DNA from: Siphonodentalium dalli
Lineage: Eukaryota > Mollusca > Scaphopoda > Gadilida > Siphonodentaliidae
Direction of reading: 5' to 3'
Assembly: GCA_032622095.1 (NCBI GenBank)
Contig: CP136067.1
Location: 78,210,705 to 78,274,704, forward strand
DNA length: 64,000 nucleotides
Each line of letters opens with the position of its first letter. Position 1 is the stretch's first letter. The position numbers were made by a program, and so were the translations under genes. Shown in pieces: positions 22,436 to 35,720 of this stretch. Below the pieces are notes generated by a model that was not told the origin of the DNA, made no database searches, and saw only the letters and a list, made by a program, of their open reading frames with translations.

Positions 22436-22695
22436 CATTGTTTTTTGGTGAATAAAATTGTATTCAATACATTTTAGTTGCTTGTTTGTAATTATTGAAA
22501 TTCATCAAAATGGGGGTAGTCTGATTCCATCTCCCCATTTAGCAAATATACGCCACTGAACATTTGCTACACCCATTAAATAAGAGGCAGATATAATAAT
22601 CAACTATTAAAAGGACGATTTATGTTCAATATTGCTATATTATATAAAATATTACAAAATATATGGGTGATCCTTAGTAAAATGTGAGTAGTATA

Positions 22696-25600
22696 TATAA
22701 AGCCTGTAATTCGGCACTGTTAACGTATTTGTCGACCTACTTTGATCTTCGGAACCGCATGTTGGGGTAACAGAGGCGAGCATCATTGCAGGCTTCGAAC
22801 CCAACGTGGGTTTAACACAAACGTTAATCATGGAAGCCTGTGAAATCTACTCTTTTTCCAAGAAGTGATTGATTTGTTATAGCAACTGATAATCGTTTCC
22901 AGATACACGATATATATTATCATTTACATCATCCACCCTAATATGTGTCTTAATTTAGTTTAGTGTCGTATATATCCCTCGTGTAATCTCTAATTAATTT
23001 CAGACCAATCAATACAGTTTTCATTTGTCATCAGAAATTAATTTGAGCTCGTGATTTAACACTTCGAACATGGCTCTTATTATGTTATACATAATTTGGT
23101 AAGTGGTATCTCAAAACATACCAAGCGGAAGATTTCCAAACAAATTTGTCGATATAGCACTGAAAATACGTGTTTTTTTTCTTTTTCTTATAGTTTTCGA
23201 TAAATTTTAGATCGTTTCGTTTAAGTGCATGTCTGTAAAAAAAATTGTCAGCGGTCGCGTAAAAATTGCATCCGTAGACCATGGGAAGAAATCTAGATCT
23301 GCCTTCGATCTGAAACGTTTATTATATTAGATAATGTTTATGATTGCAACGAAGGGAAAGCAGTGTCTTGTGTTTTCAAATAGTTTTGTGTTCAGAAAAC
23401 ACAATATCCCTTCTCCAGACATTCCGTTTAATATTCGTGAATTCCGATAAATATAAATGTGTTTTTTTATCGGGACCCAATCATAGTGTTCAGTGTTGTA
23501 TCATTTATGACTTCGATGTGCCTTTCTGCAGGAAGGTAGCTAAAGTATTTGTCGACCTATTTCGATACCGGCAAATATCCAAAGGGAATATTATTAGATA
23601 TATTTTGGAGTGCAAACCGCCATGTGTTTTTAAGTAAACATTTATGCATATAACCAACTTGAAACAGTGTATATTTGAAACATAGCAATCATGTAACGTG
23701 TGTGAACTATGTGATTTTCAGACCAAATATTGCGGCAGTTCACTTCAGTTCATGTCCATTCAGACTTCAAATGGCCACAAATAGAATCGATGGACACGGC
23801 ATCGAGAGACCTGTTTGGTCTTGCCATGTCAGAAAATCTTGATCACTGCTTGGTACCACACTACGTTCATAGCGATTTGTCAAGCCATTAACGACTATGG
23901 CATAAAAGGTTACAGGGTATCCGTTTACCCAACATGACTGAACTGGTCTTCCATATATTCTAATTTATGACGTCACATAAAATACCGACATGGACTTCTA
24001 TCATATCCTTAATCTGATATATGAACCGCGTGCATTAAAAGCTATACAAAATGAATAATGGAGGGATGGTACACAGATAAAAATATTGGATACCTATCAT
24101 TTTACACCGTGTTGTCCTTATCGACACTATCATACACCACGTGACAGAAATCTTCACGACTCGGTGGAAGTCAACGCTAGTCTTCTGCACATGTCACCAA
24201 TTGGACATGTGATCCGTTCGATGCAACAACAGCATTCACAACCGTGAATAATATATATAGCGCGGTTTAAGCAATCAGACCACAATGGACAGAACGTGTG
24301 CTATTTGGACAAGCGACAACCGACAAGAAGGATGACATTTCATGGATGGTGTCGGGCATGGGACAACAGGATTTCTTTCAGGTATGTACATGTTTTGTAA
24401 GAATCAATAACACATTTGAAATATCCTTGAAAACATTATGGACTGGAGTTTTCACGCTCACATTCAGATTTCACTTCAGTTGAAATATTGCTGAAAGCTA
24501 AACATGGCGCATTACAGCTCCACATTCATCATATGGTAATGCTTACCCGGTTCGAGGAATATAAATAGGTGGACAAATACGTGAAATAATTTTATACATG
24601 TTGTACGGGAAAAAATTACTTACCAAATTAAAGGAATATCACCGGGACACAATAAGGGTTGTTATTTATTAATCTATCCCTGATATGGTATCAAAAAAGA
24701 GCGTTTGTCTTGAACATCTGAAAACATCCGGGAAGCTTGGTAGAGGTGCCCGGTTGCAATAACGTGACAATGACTAAACGGCGAAGTTCCGGGACAAAAA
24801 TTACATCAAACAAACTATCAAGATAATACATGCGTGTAAATTAACGGTGTGGCATCTGATTCACAGATTTATGTTGTAAAATATTCGATCAACACAGTGG
24901 TATTAACAGTTTAAGTTGCATATGAATAGCCAGTTAATCGATACAAAGAGAATGGTGAATATCAAATTAAACATATTCGGAGAAAAGAACCATCCTAATA
25001 CGAAAACTTAACACGTAACTTCCAATATGAGTTAACTGAACAAATAAAATAAATATTAAAAGAATAGAGTCCAAAAAAGCGCTCTGATGTTACTACCAAA
25101 TTGGACGAATATTTAATGTTTGACGTTCATGTTCACTTAATCTCTAATTTTGATTGCAGAAGGTAGTGAGTGTTTTCAATAAAGACAACGTGTTTGAATG
25201 AGATATAATCATTATTAAATTACCTCAATAAAATCAGGGCGTGTCTAGAGGGTCGCCGTGGTGGGGGGGGGGGGGGTCTCCACTTAGAAATTTCCAATTG
25301 CTCCCTCCCTGAAACAGAACAATGTTAGCAACATTTTATTTCCACACTCTCCCCCTTTGGGTTGGAACTTTCCAACTGTTGAGAATTTCCCTAAGGTTGG
25401 AAAATGTCCAACTAATGGCCATTTCAGACCAATGTTTTATTTTACCAAAAGTATAAAAATGTGTTACTGTTGGTCTAACAACAGATTCCCCACTAATTAC
25501 TGGTTGGAAAATCAAATAATAAGAACAATAATAAGAACAATCTAAACCTATATATATATATGTAAAATGTCCAACTAATGTATCGGGAATCGCAAATGAC

Positions 25601-26687
25601 CAAAAAAATAACTAATATCTGCTGCTCTGTGTTGCAATTTAAATTAGGAGGCAGTCATCCGAGTATAATGGCCCACCTCACACGCGATGACCGCTGCTAG
25701 ACGTCGGGAGGTGATGTTAAAAAATAATACAGCTGCAATTGTAGTCAAGACAATTATAATAGGAATCCAGGGACGTAATATTTGGTTGAGTACACAATAA
25801 GCACATTAAAGGCACGGTTGGCCTTCGTTGTCGAAAATATTCATATTTGTTCCAAACACCGTAAACAGACAAACATTAAAACGCATACAGTTTCGTTCAT
25901 ATATACCATGACCATCGCGTAAACAGCATGCTATCATAAAGACTTACTGTATTTTACATAAGCAAGAGCCTGATTGTGTTACAGAAGACAGCACAGTGTC
26001 ACTGTCTAATCACACACAAATGATATAAACGCTCTTTATTGGGTCCATATCAGGAATTCAGCAACAAAGAACGCTCTTTATGTTTACCATCATAATATAA
26101 ACAAACACCAGAAAAGTAACTTTTTATGCTTCTGTTTACATAACAATGGTCAAACAAATGACAATAACATACTGTTTATGCGATATTTCTTATTTGTATA
26201 CGGACAAAGTCTGTCTACATTTTGATGTTCTTTCTGTTTGTGGCGGTTTTTGATGGGTGGAAATATTTTCACAGGATACCTACCGCCAAGGCCAACCGTA
26301 CCTTTAAGACAGGTACGATTATACGTATTCAAACGTAAACTGCCGTTGAGTCATAAACTGATCCTGAAGTAATCTATGATTGCAATGTTCCACTGCATGT
26401 GTTGATAACGGTCATGCAGGTGGCCGAAAGCTACAGAACAAAGTGTTTATTATTTACTCAAACCAAAAAATGATGCGCGCAATTTAGACATGCGGGGTAA
26501 ATATCCGCATCAGTTCTGCAAATAACCACCGTTTCATTTTGCGAAACTGATTTTTCCAGCCAAACCTCGGAAAATGTAGATTTTAATCTTGGTTACGGGC
26601 TGTGGATTGTGTTATCCGATCAAACAACAGATGGCGTCAACTAAATCTGCAGATTATATTTATTTATCAGCGCTCAACTAAACAAGG
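22696..26687. other. No recognisable gene
   Basis: About 4 kb without a convincing frame. A near-identical 22-mer containing TATTTGTCGACCTA occurs at 22728-22749 and 23545-23566. Single AAAGAGCGTT boxes lie at 24696-24705, and paired inverted boxes at 26028-26079. A 14-G run lies at 25263-25276. The 97-codon frame at 23344-23637 has no recognisable domain. Confidence 0.4.
26020..26095 (-). repeat. Paired ATAAAGAGCGTT motif element
   Basis: Reverse-strand exact boxes at 26028-26037 and 26070-26079, 42 bp apart. TTCCTGATATGG precedes one box and TGATGGTAAACA the other, matching the flanks at 18620 and 24680. Confidence 0.7.
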
Positions 26688-26845
26688 ATGACACCAAGTC
26701 TCGCCGACACCCTGGGGAATCCACATATCCACGTGCTGTCATGACACCAGCCGCCACCCTGGCGAATCCATATATCCACGTGCTATCATGACACCAGCCG
26801 CCACCCTGGCGAATCCATATCGACGGGCAGTCCCGTATATATATC
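26688..26845 (+). repeat. 47 bp tandem repeat, 3 units
   Basis: Units read ATGACACCAGCCGCCACCCT then GGCGAATCCATATATCCACG. The first unit is longer and more diverged; the last breaks off at CATATCGACGGGC. Confidence 0.85.
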
Positions 26846-29800
26846 AAATTATTGTGAATCGTTTTATTTTTGCGATAGCGAAGTCAAGGTGGGTATATAT
26901 TTAGTCATCAGATACCGATGTGTTTTTGTGTTTGTGGTGGTGATGCCAGCTATGACAACACATTCATCTGAATACAGAACAATGGATTTTTTTTTCAAAC
27001 GTAAATGTATTGTCAGTGTCGTTAGGAACATGAAAGTGTCGTGAATAAAACACTGATATTACGTTCTCAATATCTTGTAGTTTGACCGTGTTGTGGCGTT
27101 TGTAGTTTTCTGAGATCAGCGGCCTAAATTTGTTGGTCATATGTTCTCGTGATGTTTTAATGCAGATATACATGTATATGTTTAGTAGGGCCGAGATCGA
27201 ATAACCAGGCATTTATCCAATTTCAGATCAATCATTCTTAACCATCTCTTCCACAGCAACAACATATTTTACTTCAAACTTAATTATGCAAATAGCTTTA
27301 AAGATTCACTGTCCGTATTGACATCATGAAGCCACCATATGTGTATTTTTCTAAAACAGAAAACAGAACATTAATAGGTTTTGATGGCCCGATATCGACC
27401 TCCAAATAAGGACGTTTTAAATTGTTATCAGTCTGGCAAAAAATCCAATGTGATAAAGAGCGTCCATTCGGCGATCGCCCAAAAGCAGCAGATAAAGAGA
27501 GTTCTCAACTATGATATTTGTGGTGGTGTTTTGCATATTACTCATGGATTATCTTGTGGATTTTTCGTGACGAATGTTGGTAATTGCAAGTATTTATCAT
27601 TTTCTTCTGCCTGATCGTACCTTGAATATTTAAATACTAATACTGTTCACTTGAGGTTGTCATATTTATATTGCACTAGCTGAAACAGGCTTATTTTATT
27701 ACTGCGGCCCCGGGGGGTTGCAGAAAAAAAGGCCAGACACAGGGAGGGGTGGATGGGTGGATCGAGGTCGGAAAAAATGTGTGATGCAATATTTTTCCAA
27801 TCAACATATTTATCAAAGATTAGTTAGGAAGCATTAAGGTATTGGAATAATATCACTTTGTTTTGTACTGCGATTACATGTGACATCATTTATGAATATG
27901 ATATGCCCATATTAGTGATCAGAGAACACGGTATTCATCACGAGGTTGGGCGCTCATGTTTACATTATACCAGCCCAGCTATGTAGCTATTTAGTTGGCT
28001 GATTAGTTAAGCTATACATGTACAAGAAATTCAAGTAGCAATGCATATCATTTCATTTCAAGGGCACAGGTTTTTAATGATATATTGAACGTATATTCCA
28101 CTCTCAATAATATTGCATGTACTTCATGCAGTAGCTATCAATGTCATATTATTTCACAGTATTTCTGCTAGTCGATATTCAAGTCAATAAGCATGTACCC
28201 GCAGTCTTATACACGGCTACATACATAACACATAAACCCATTTTGAATGACAAAATGTACCCCCGCAACAGTATAAAATCATAGCAAACTATTTTCCAAT
28301 ATCATCTTGCCCTATATTTTACACCAGTCACTGTATACCAAAACCATTTTATTTTGTATAGGAATGTAGACCACACATAAGCAATCAAACATCACTGACA
28401 TACATCCCATTACGATGCCACATGGAATGCATTTGCCAACAAACTTGAACAATGTATGTGCACATACACCATTAATATTTTGAGGCGAATGTTATAGGCC
28501 TATGATGAAATCCCTATGCATAATGTATATCTTTATATATTCACTCAGAAGTATTTCAATGTTGGCAAAAAGATGGGAATCAGATACCCATGGGAACTAT
28601 TACGATTTTGCTTCCGATCATGCTACAACTATTCAACTGTCTTTGGTTGTATTAATATGTTGGAATATGCTAAGTATAGTAATTGCTAGAAAGAACCAGA
28701 CTGATATAATTTTATTTCATATTATTATGATTCATTTACTAATATTTTGGGGTGGGTCCCAAGAAGGTGGTCAGGTAGCAGTGTTATGGCGCAATTCACT
28801 GAAGCATGGATGAATTAACTCCGGTTTGTATTCTACTTCAGTCTGTTGACAAGACAAACTTCCATCCAGCCTGCACAACAAGAGCCCGATCCCAGAGTAT
28901 ATCATACCCCACGCTGCATTTACCCTGTAGATCCGAATTTGTTTTTATTTACTTACAAATTCGAATGTGCGGCGGAACTTGTAGTGGTGGGAATAGCAGC
29001 GAGAAACTTGGGCGATGCGACACAGAACGGCATCACAGCCAGAGTCTGGATGGCTAACTGTAAGAGTGTTGATGGTCGATTTCACGCCAGAACAAGGTAC
29101 ATGTACCAGGGCTGCTGCATTTGAAGTAGACGTACCGGAGGTAATACCAAATGGCGCCCAAAGGTAAGTTGGATCTTAACATCAAAATGTTTTGGTTTTA
29201 GTGCTCCTTCCATAACCCACAAACCACGTGTGACTTTAGCAACTTTAAATCACACCATAAGATTAAGGTATATTGGAGATGATTATGTTTTTTATTTTTG
29301 TGACCCTACCAACCACCATTCCTGGCCAGGACGGTGTCACTTCGGGAAATATACGCACTATTAAACTCCTCGTTAAACTACATCATTAGACCGGAGATGT
29401 TTATATACAAGTTTGGAATCGGCGATAAAATGTTTTCACTATAGCGCACCTCCTCAACCCCACCATAACAACGTATCTTCCAACCATGTCATTTGATTAC
29501 CTGTATCATGAAGATGAGTCGATATAAGTGTGTTAGAAATCTGCGACAAAACACTCATCGATTTTGGTGCCCACTACCATTTTCCATTCCCTGACTCAGA
29601 CAACCGATTTTGAGATGCCCATTATCATCCTCGCAAAGAGTTACCTCCGATAAACCCCTTTTCAGTCCTCTAGATGGTTCCATGTTAATGTTTTTATATA
29701 GCGGGCAAACATACATTCGTAAATATAGATATAAATATTAGTATCTGCATGGAGTTTTTGTCGCCATATATTACTATGGTATATGATTGGCGGAATGTCC

Positions 29801-30783
29801 CAAATTCAATGAATATTTGTCTTGAATATTATCCAGGCATTAAATTATATTATGTTGACCAATTTCTCATGTATATGACATTGAAGCCACTCGACGACGC
29901 AATTCAGAAGAGCACATGGGGCTGTCGTTTGTCGTTATGGCGTCATGGTTGATAAATTCAGCAGGCAATTCAGATTTCTGACCAAACAAATGTACCATAA
30001 AACAAACCCGCGCTAACGTTCATTCCTAGCGACCCGGGAATAGATGCATATATACATGGTGTCGCATACAACTACGACATGTCACAACGTAACTGACACC
30101 ATATACGCAACATACATGTACCTCGAAGGTGACCTCACTAAGTGATCCGAGAAGTACCTGATATCCCACACGGGTCCTTATTTGAAATGGATTCCCGGTA
30201 TAAACACATGATCTCATAAATAAACTAACGCCGGTATGTCAGCTATTGTTGTCTTGGCGTCTTCTAGCAGTATGCATTGTTCACAAACAATGACTTTATG
30301 GTAACGGTTGATACTCACGTGTATGTGATCTGAAATGTTGCTATGAACTTCATATCGTGGTATTTGTGTGAATAAAGAACATGCGAGATATACAATTTAC
30401 CATACCATTGAAAAGGATTAATTTACCGATGACTGATGACGAACTGTGTCATTGTGCAATACACAATGCACCAGATCAACCATCGAAATGCTAGAATATA
30501 TATAATTATGTACATCCGTTGGTGAAAATAAATCCGTGATTTCCAATTTCTCAAAGAGGATCTCACAACCTCATATTATATAGATAATGCATGGCTGGGA
30601 GTTGATTATTCCTCACCGAGGAACACTATTTTGGCATAGTCAACAAGCCATTCATTGTGTATTATATTATATCGAACACGGGTGCGAATTATCACTAAAG
30701 TTTTGTGTCCTATTTTTTCACAATTTTATTTGCCACGAATTTTGGAAATCGGTCTCAGATTTTATAAGTATCGTCAATCTTTT
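26846..30783. other. No recognisable gene
   Basis: Several short plus-strand frames (27381-27614, 28502-28813, 28806-29124, 29749-29952) lack recognisable motifs and codon signals strong enough to call. ACCAAATGGCGCCCAAAG followed by GTAAGT at 29148 looks like a short first exon with a donor site, but nothing downstream supports a gene. Confidence 0.35.
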
Positions 30784-30996
30784 GTTTGGTTTGGTCTCAC
30801 TGTGGAGATGTACGGGCGACTGCTGTATGGAGTTATGTTTGGTTTGGTCTCACAGTGTATATGTACGGGCGGCTGCTGTATGGAGTTGTGTTTGGTTTGG
30901 TCTCACTGTGGAGAAGTACGGGCGGCTGCTCTATGGAGTTTTGTTTGGTTTGGTCTCACTGTGGAGATGTACGGGCGGCTGCTGTATGGAATCATG
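30784..30996 (+). repeat. 53 bp minisatellite, 4 units
   Basis: Units begin GTTTGGTTTGGTCTCAC at 30784, 30837, 30890 and 30943 and contain TGTACGGGCGGCTGCT. Because 53 is not a multiple of 3, all three frames cycle through the same amino acid blocks, which explains the overlapping open frames here. Confidence 0.9.
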
Positions 30997-32369
30997 TAAA
31001 GGGGTTCAGCTAAAATACCGATTCAGCCTTTTGTCCCAACATAATTCGAAGGGTAGTCCGTGGATATAGATATCGATCATTTCCTTATCGTATGGCACTC
31101 AAACTGAAAAAAAAACAACATATTGGACGTACGAATGATGACTTGCTAAGTCCCAATGGTGCATGCTGTGGTATATTCTCAGTACTTGGTTCGTAGTACT
31201 GACCCGAATGTCAAGAAACCTTCTGACAATTAGAATATGCCAAGCCAATCACGACTGGACCAATACATGTGCTCTCTCCTGATTGAATGTTCAAATTAAA
31301 GTTCAAAATGACGCTCCTACGTTTAAATTTCTTTCACAAACACATGTGTTGGTTACTCCTCACAAGACCTCGGATAACAGCAGGGCTGTGTTGAGAACCC
31401 GCGATATATCCGGTTCGTCTGAGTCTTGAGATATTTGTTGAGCTGCCTCCACAGTGAGTAACACATGCTCATATATAGTGTCAAAAACAATTGATCGTAA
31501 TACAATATAGATTCATACTTTTCGCTCGCGTATACCACCGACAGGCTACAGTGAGATATAACGAAACATACAGTGAAATAACGAAATCGTATTTCATTGT
31601 GGCTTCTAAGAGATACATTAGAAGATTTACGTTTCGGTTACATGTATTTACCGTTATTTTATATGCAAGGATATAATAAATGGATCTATGTTGTTCTGTG
31701 CTATCAAACTCAGACTTTGCTAAACTGATCAGTGCTGTTATTGCCGTGAACAAATATTTCCTTTTCACCGAGTTTAGCATTATTCAGAATATCTTTATTT
31801 GATAGCATGCTTAACCATATACTCACTCATCAAATGCGTCATCAAATAAAAACCTTTTGGTGAACACTTCCACCTGACATTGTGAATTCCGTGCAGACCC
31901 CTATCATGAAGATGAATCTGAAATCGAGCCATAAACTTCGGAACTCTCTTCCAACTTCATCCTTCTTGGTGAATTCAGCGAGAAACTATAAAAGTGTTAA
32001 CTATACTTTAGCATCGTATATAATTCATTTTATAAACGTTTAGAGAAATATGGACAGCTGAAATAAATTTCTAAACAGTTGTATACATGACTTAGGAATA
32101 ATTAATGCCACTGAGAGTTTTCCTTAGACAATAAGGGGCATATATATCGAAAGCATTTATTACGATAAATGGTGGAATATTACTAACGAAACTTGAATTG
32201 TATGGACGTTTATGGGTTGCAAACTGGAAGCAATATGCACAATATGAAGGTCACTTGTCTAACAAAACATATCTAACGTGTGGCGTACACCGGGAATCGC
32301 AAGGACCTATCACTGGACTCATAATATTTCTTTCTCACATAATTTTATGAACAATGAAATAACCAAATG
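30997..32369. other. No recognisable feature
   Basis: Two overlapping frames on opposite strands at 31481-31780 show no domain. The rest is open AT-rich sequence. Confidence 0.35.
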
Positions 32370-32830
32370 TAGGTTGTAGAGACCCGAAAATACTGAAAAT
32401 GATGCTCTTTCCTGACGATTCATTCTACTCAAACAATGGCGTGGGGAAAACTATATAATACAGTTAATATAGAGACGACAATTATGTATACACATGGTTG
32501 TATGCTAATACATGTCTGAATCTTGACAAAACAAAACATAAATTATAAGAAATTCTGACCTATAAGCCATATATCTCACTCGAATTCACCATTAATGGGG
32601 CTGGTCGAAAGTGTAACAACACAAACAAATCTTGGGTATTAACCATGATGGAAACCTATAATCATGCATGGGACATAACTTATTGATGCAATAAATACAA
32701 AGCTTTCCAAACACCTCGTAACCATTAGGGTAAGTCGATTTGTTACTATAGAGATTCCCACTCTTTCGTCCACATCTGACCTACTGTAATGTCATTTCAT
32801 GGAGCGCTTCATGCCACTCGCAGGAAGGTG
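32370..32830 (+). pseudogene. Decayed LINE reverse transcriptase fragment
   Basis: Read across frameshifts and stops, the plus strand encodes recognisable RT pieces: MMLFPDDSFYSNNG (the F-A-D-D block degraded), then CLNLDKTKH, LGI...DGNL, and PHLTYCNVISW. This is the order palm - LNLDKTK - thumb/connection typical of the APE-type LINEs. Both the EN domain and the RT fingers are absent, so this is an old 5'-truncated copy. It runs directly into a dispersed repeat at 32815-33240 that could be its 3' part. Confidence 0.55.
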
Positions 32831-33240
32831 ATAAAGTTGTTTTTCGTGACTACTTTGTACTTAATTATGTTGCCATCATGTCATAACTTAGTGCTTTGTG
32901 TTTAGCACAATGCTTGTAATCACATGGACACGTAAGAGGTAAATTAGATATTAATGCCACCTGATGATTGCAATTTTATGATATAATCAACTCCAACATT
33001 GAGGACCAGAGAATCGATATCGAACTTATTAATATATGATGGATTTGAGAGTTTTCTTGAAAACCCGAAACCGTGATCGTCACTATGGGTATGGCAACAC
33101 GACAACTAATAGAAAGAACACAAATTATAGTGACGTATAGCACTATGGGGCGCTTCAACGAAAAAGAATCTTGAAAAAAATTATAAAGGAAATAAAGTGA
33201 TTGCGACAATATTACGAACTCAGATGTGCAAAACATTTAC
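32815..33240 (+). repeat. Dispersed ~400 bp repeat, copy 1
   Basis: Its reverse complement aligns with 53945-54300. Shared blocks are GTTGCCATCATGTCATAACT, ATCAACTCCAACATTGAGGA, TATCGAACTTATTAATATAT, ACCGTGATCGTCACTATGG and AGAAAGAACACAAATT. It follows an RT remnant on the same strand. Confidence 0.8.
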
Positions 33241-33563
33241 AACAATAAAAACATTTTATTAAATAGTAGCATTGACAACATGCAATTAATTAAAATTGTC
33301 CACGAATTTCACCAAACTAGATAACAAAATACTTATCCTCACTGTTCATTGATGCCAATGCGATTCTTAGTTACAACATTCGAGCCAAAACAAACTCAAA
33401 TACTATATATACTGCGAGTTCGTGAGAACACCTAACGAAAGGTGGGAATACATGTCATCAACCAGAACAAGAGTTATAAACACCGGGGGACTTAAGTCAG
33501 CAATCCCACAGATATGTCCTGTTTTCGTGCGTATATAGATAGGACTGAGGCACTATTTACACA

Positions 33564-35200
33564 ATGAGTGACACAGACATAGTAAATATCAATTCTGATA
33601 TTACAAACGTTCAAAATGTTTTGACTTGTGAAAATCAACAAGATAAAGGCAGCGTTACCAACGATCACGGTGATCAGAGTCCCACGCCCACACCTCTAAA
33701 GAGAGAGAGAGATGTTTTATTGCCTCCTTGAAGGAGAGATATGTGTACAAGTATATACATGTTTATGAATACAAGAGTGACATTCAAACTAAATCAATTT
33801 CACTTATATGAGGTTGGTTGACCTTTTGCATTGGTCAGATGGAGCAAAGGACACACACAAATATGAGACAATGAATAAATAAGCGTTTCTCATCACACAT
33901 GAGTTCCAGAGTAGGATGACTTCCACATTCACGCGCATAAGTGAGGAATCCTACCGGCGAGAGAAAATCCAGGAATGAAAATGTAGGAATTCCGAATATG
34001 TTTATGATTTTATACCAGAATTCATTTCTGAGTTCCTGTATGTGCGGAGAGAAGCAATGGAGGTACATGTGTGACATGATGTCAGAGTATTGGCACCCAC
34101 AGTGCTTGCATAATGCGTTGTTGTCATATGTCGTTCTGGAGATGATGTTTGCCATATAGAGAGCTTTAGCTTTGTACTTTGGGTGTTCCCTGCATAGTAG
34201 CCAGCCTCTCCAGATCGACATAGGACAGGATTTAACCAAAGGAGCGCGCCACATCGTCATCCCCAGTTTATCCATGCATCCATGTATGCAGAAAGCAAGA
34301 AACAGTATAAACCTGTTTATCAAGGTAACCTTTTGCGGAGTCCCATTCCGTCTGACGATGGATCTAATGCAGGTGACATGGATCATGGACCATCGGATTT
34401 CTTTGGACCTAGTGTTTACTTTGAGGCCGGTCTCATAAAAGCCTTAACGAGCCCTCGAGTCATTGAAGCCCTGGCAAAAGTTATGCAATCACTTTTTTCA
34501 AACTGTTGTTTCGGAGGCTGTCAAGGATGAAGTTTCAAATGCTTGCAAGAAAGATATTTTTACCACCGATATTCTTAATCGCGAGTTATCAAAACGCGAT
34601 GTAAAAATTATTGAGCTCGAGAATAAACTGAAAACTGAAAATGAAAAGCACCAGGAAGTTGAATATGAACTTCGCGCCGAGATCGATGACCTCCAAGGGT
34701 ACGGTCGGCGTACTAATTTACGTTTATCTGGTATACCGGAAAAAAAGCGGAGAAGTTACCGACTAAATCGTGCACAAAGTCATCAATAAACTAGGAATTC
34801 CACTGAAGCCAAAACATATTTTTCGCAGTCATCGAGTTGGCCCATTTAAAAAACCGGTAGACGTTACTAATAATCAGGGTGCTGTTAAACCCACTCCAGC
34901 TCAGTCAAGGCAAATTATGTTCCGCCTACCATTATATCGTGTGAGAAAGTCTGTGTATGATGTGCGACGTGACCTAAAAAAAACCTTGGTGTTCCTGAAT
35001 ACCCGGGACCCCTCTTCCTTAATGAGGCCCTTACAAGAACTCGCGCCAAAATTTTCCAACGCGCACGGAAGCTAAAGCAGATTTCGAAAATTGCTGAATG
35101 CTGCACATTCGATGGGAACATTTATGCAAGAAAACCCCCAGGGTGCTGACGTCTTGAAACTAACAACATTCAGACACATCGATGCCCTGGAGGGGCGGGT
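33564..35200 (+). pseudogene. LINE ORF1 (coiled coil/RRM type), interrupted
   Basis: ORF1 opens at ATG 33564 (MSDTDIVNINSDITNVQ...SPTPTPLKRERD) and is cut at about 33698 by an antisense LINE fragment. It resumes near 34275 with KKQYKPVYQGNLL and, after a frame change near 34460, continues as LNRELSKRDVKIIELENK, a heptad-rich coiled coil, then YGRRTNLRLSGIPE, the start of an RRM-like RNA-binding domain. After another shift, 34770-35075 carries LGIPLKPKHIFRSHRVG, the conserved SHRVG block, and 35100-35200 the C-terminal tail. No ORF2 follows. Such proteins bind the element's RNA in the retrotransposition particle. At least three frame breaks plus the insertion make it dead. Confidence 0.65.
33698..34270 (-). 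mobile_element. 5'-truncated LINE fragment nested in ORF1
   Basis: The minus strand encodes the C terminus of another LINE ORF2 (open from about 34386 to 33835). CKHCGCQYSDIMSHMYLHC has the C-x2-C-x8-H-x4-C spacing of the C-terminal Cys/His motif, and LWR-type flanks resemble residues 1020-1080 of the intact ORF2 at 39449-42913. An AATAAA box (reverse strand, near 33715) precedes the 3' end at the GAGAGA stretch. It is inserted antisense to the host ORF1. Confidence 0.6.
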
Positions 35201-35715
35201 AAACTAACGATGTTGCCTTTCAATGTGTCATCGACCACCACTAAATAGTTGGTCGTTGTGTACATATATATATATGCATATTTCTCCCACGTTTTCTTAT
35301 TTGGAACTGATGTTTCGCACTATTTATAAGTCTATTCTTGGTCTACCGAAACAACCCCCCCCCCCCTATTTCACTGAATGAAAAAAGTATATGCCATAAA
35401 CACACCCATATAAGCTAAAGCAGAATAATGCTATCTCATCTTATAGATTAGACATTTCATATTTACTGTATCAGGATAAAATACTGAATATATGCTTACC
35501 CTGCTGGAAAGTATCATAATTCATGGTAATCTTTCTTGAAAGCCATGAAATAACATAACACAAATCCTTTGGGTAATCCACGACTTGCGAAAAACATATC
35601 TTCCATCTCTTGAAATGACACCATAATTAATGCAATTCAACAACCATGGTTATACAAAATAAGAGTCGTGCATTTTCTTCTGCGATATTAACACAAGTAT
35701 AGCATGAACTGTCCC
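35201..35715. other. No gene; 12-C run
   Basis: Spacer between the ORF1 remnant and the long-TIR transposon. A C12 tract lies at 35355-35366 and a short (TA)n near 35265. Confidence 0.4.
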
Positions 35716-35720
35716 AATAT

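Larger units (their letters stand above)
21110..22693 (+). mobile_element. Tc1/mariner element, 1584 bp
   Basis: Inverted ends read TACTATTCACATTTTGCTAA on the left and TACTACTCACATTTTACTAA on the right (reverse strand), both continuing to ATCACCCATATA. TA flanks both ends (21108-21109 and 22694-22695). The length and one transposase gene match the Tc1 family. Confidence 0.85.

Noticed and set aside
29148-29170. ATGGCGCCCAAAG followed by a GTAAGT donor, like a first exon
   Set aside because: Start context and donor are good, but no downstream exon or promoter could be recognised, so chance cannot be excluded.
30587-31069. 160-codon frame with repeated WFGLTVEMYGRLLYG
   Set aside because: It is a 53 bp minisatellite read through three frames; no start context or neighbours support a gene.
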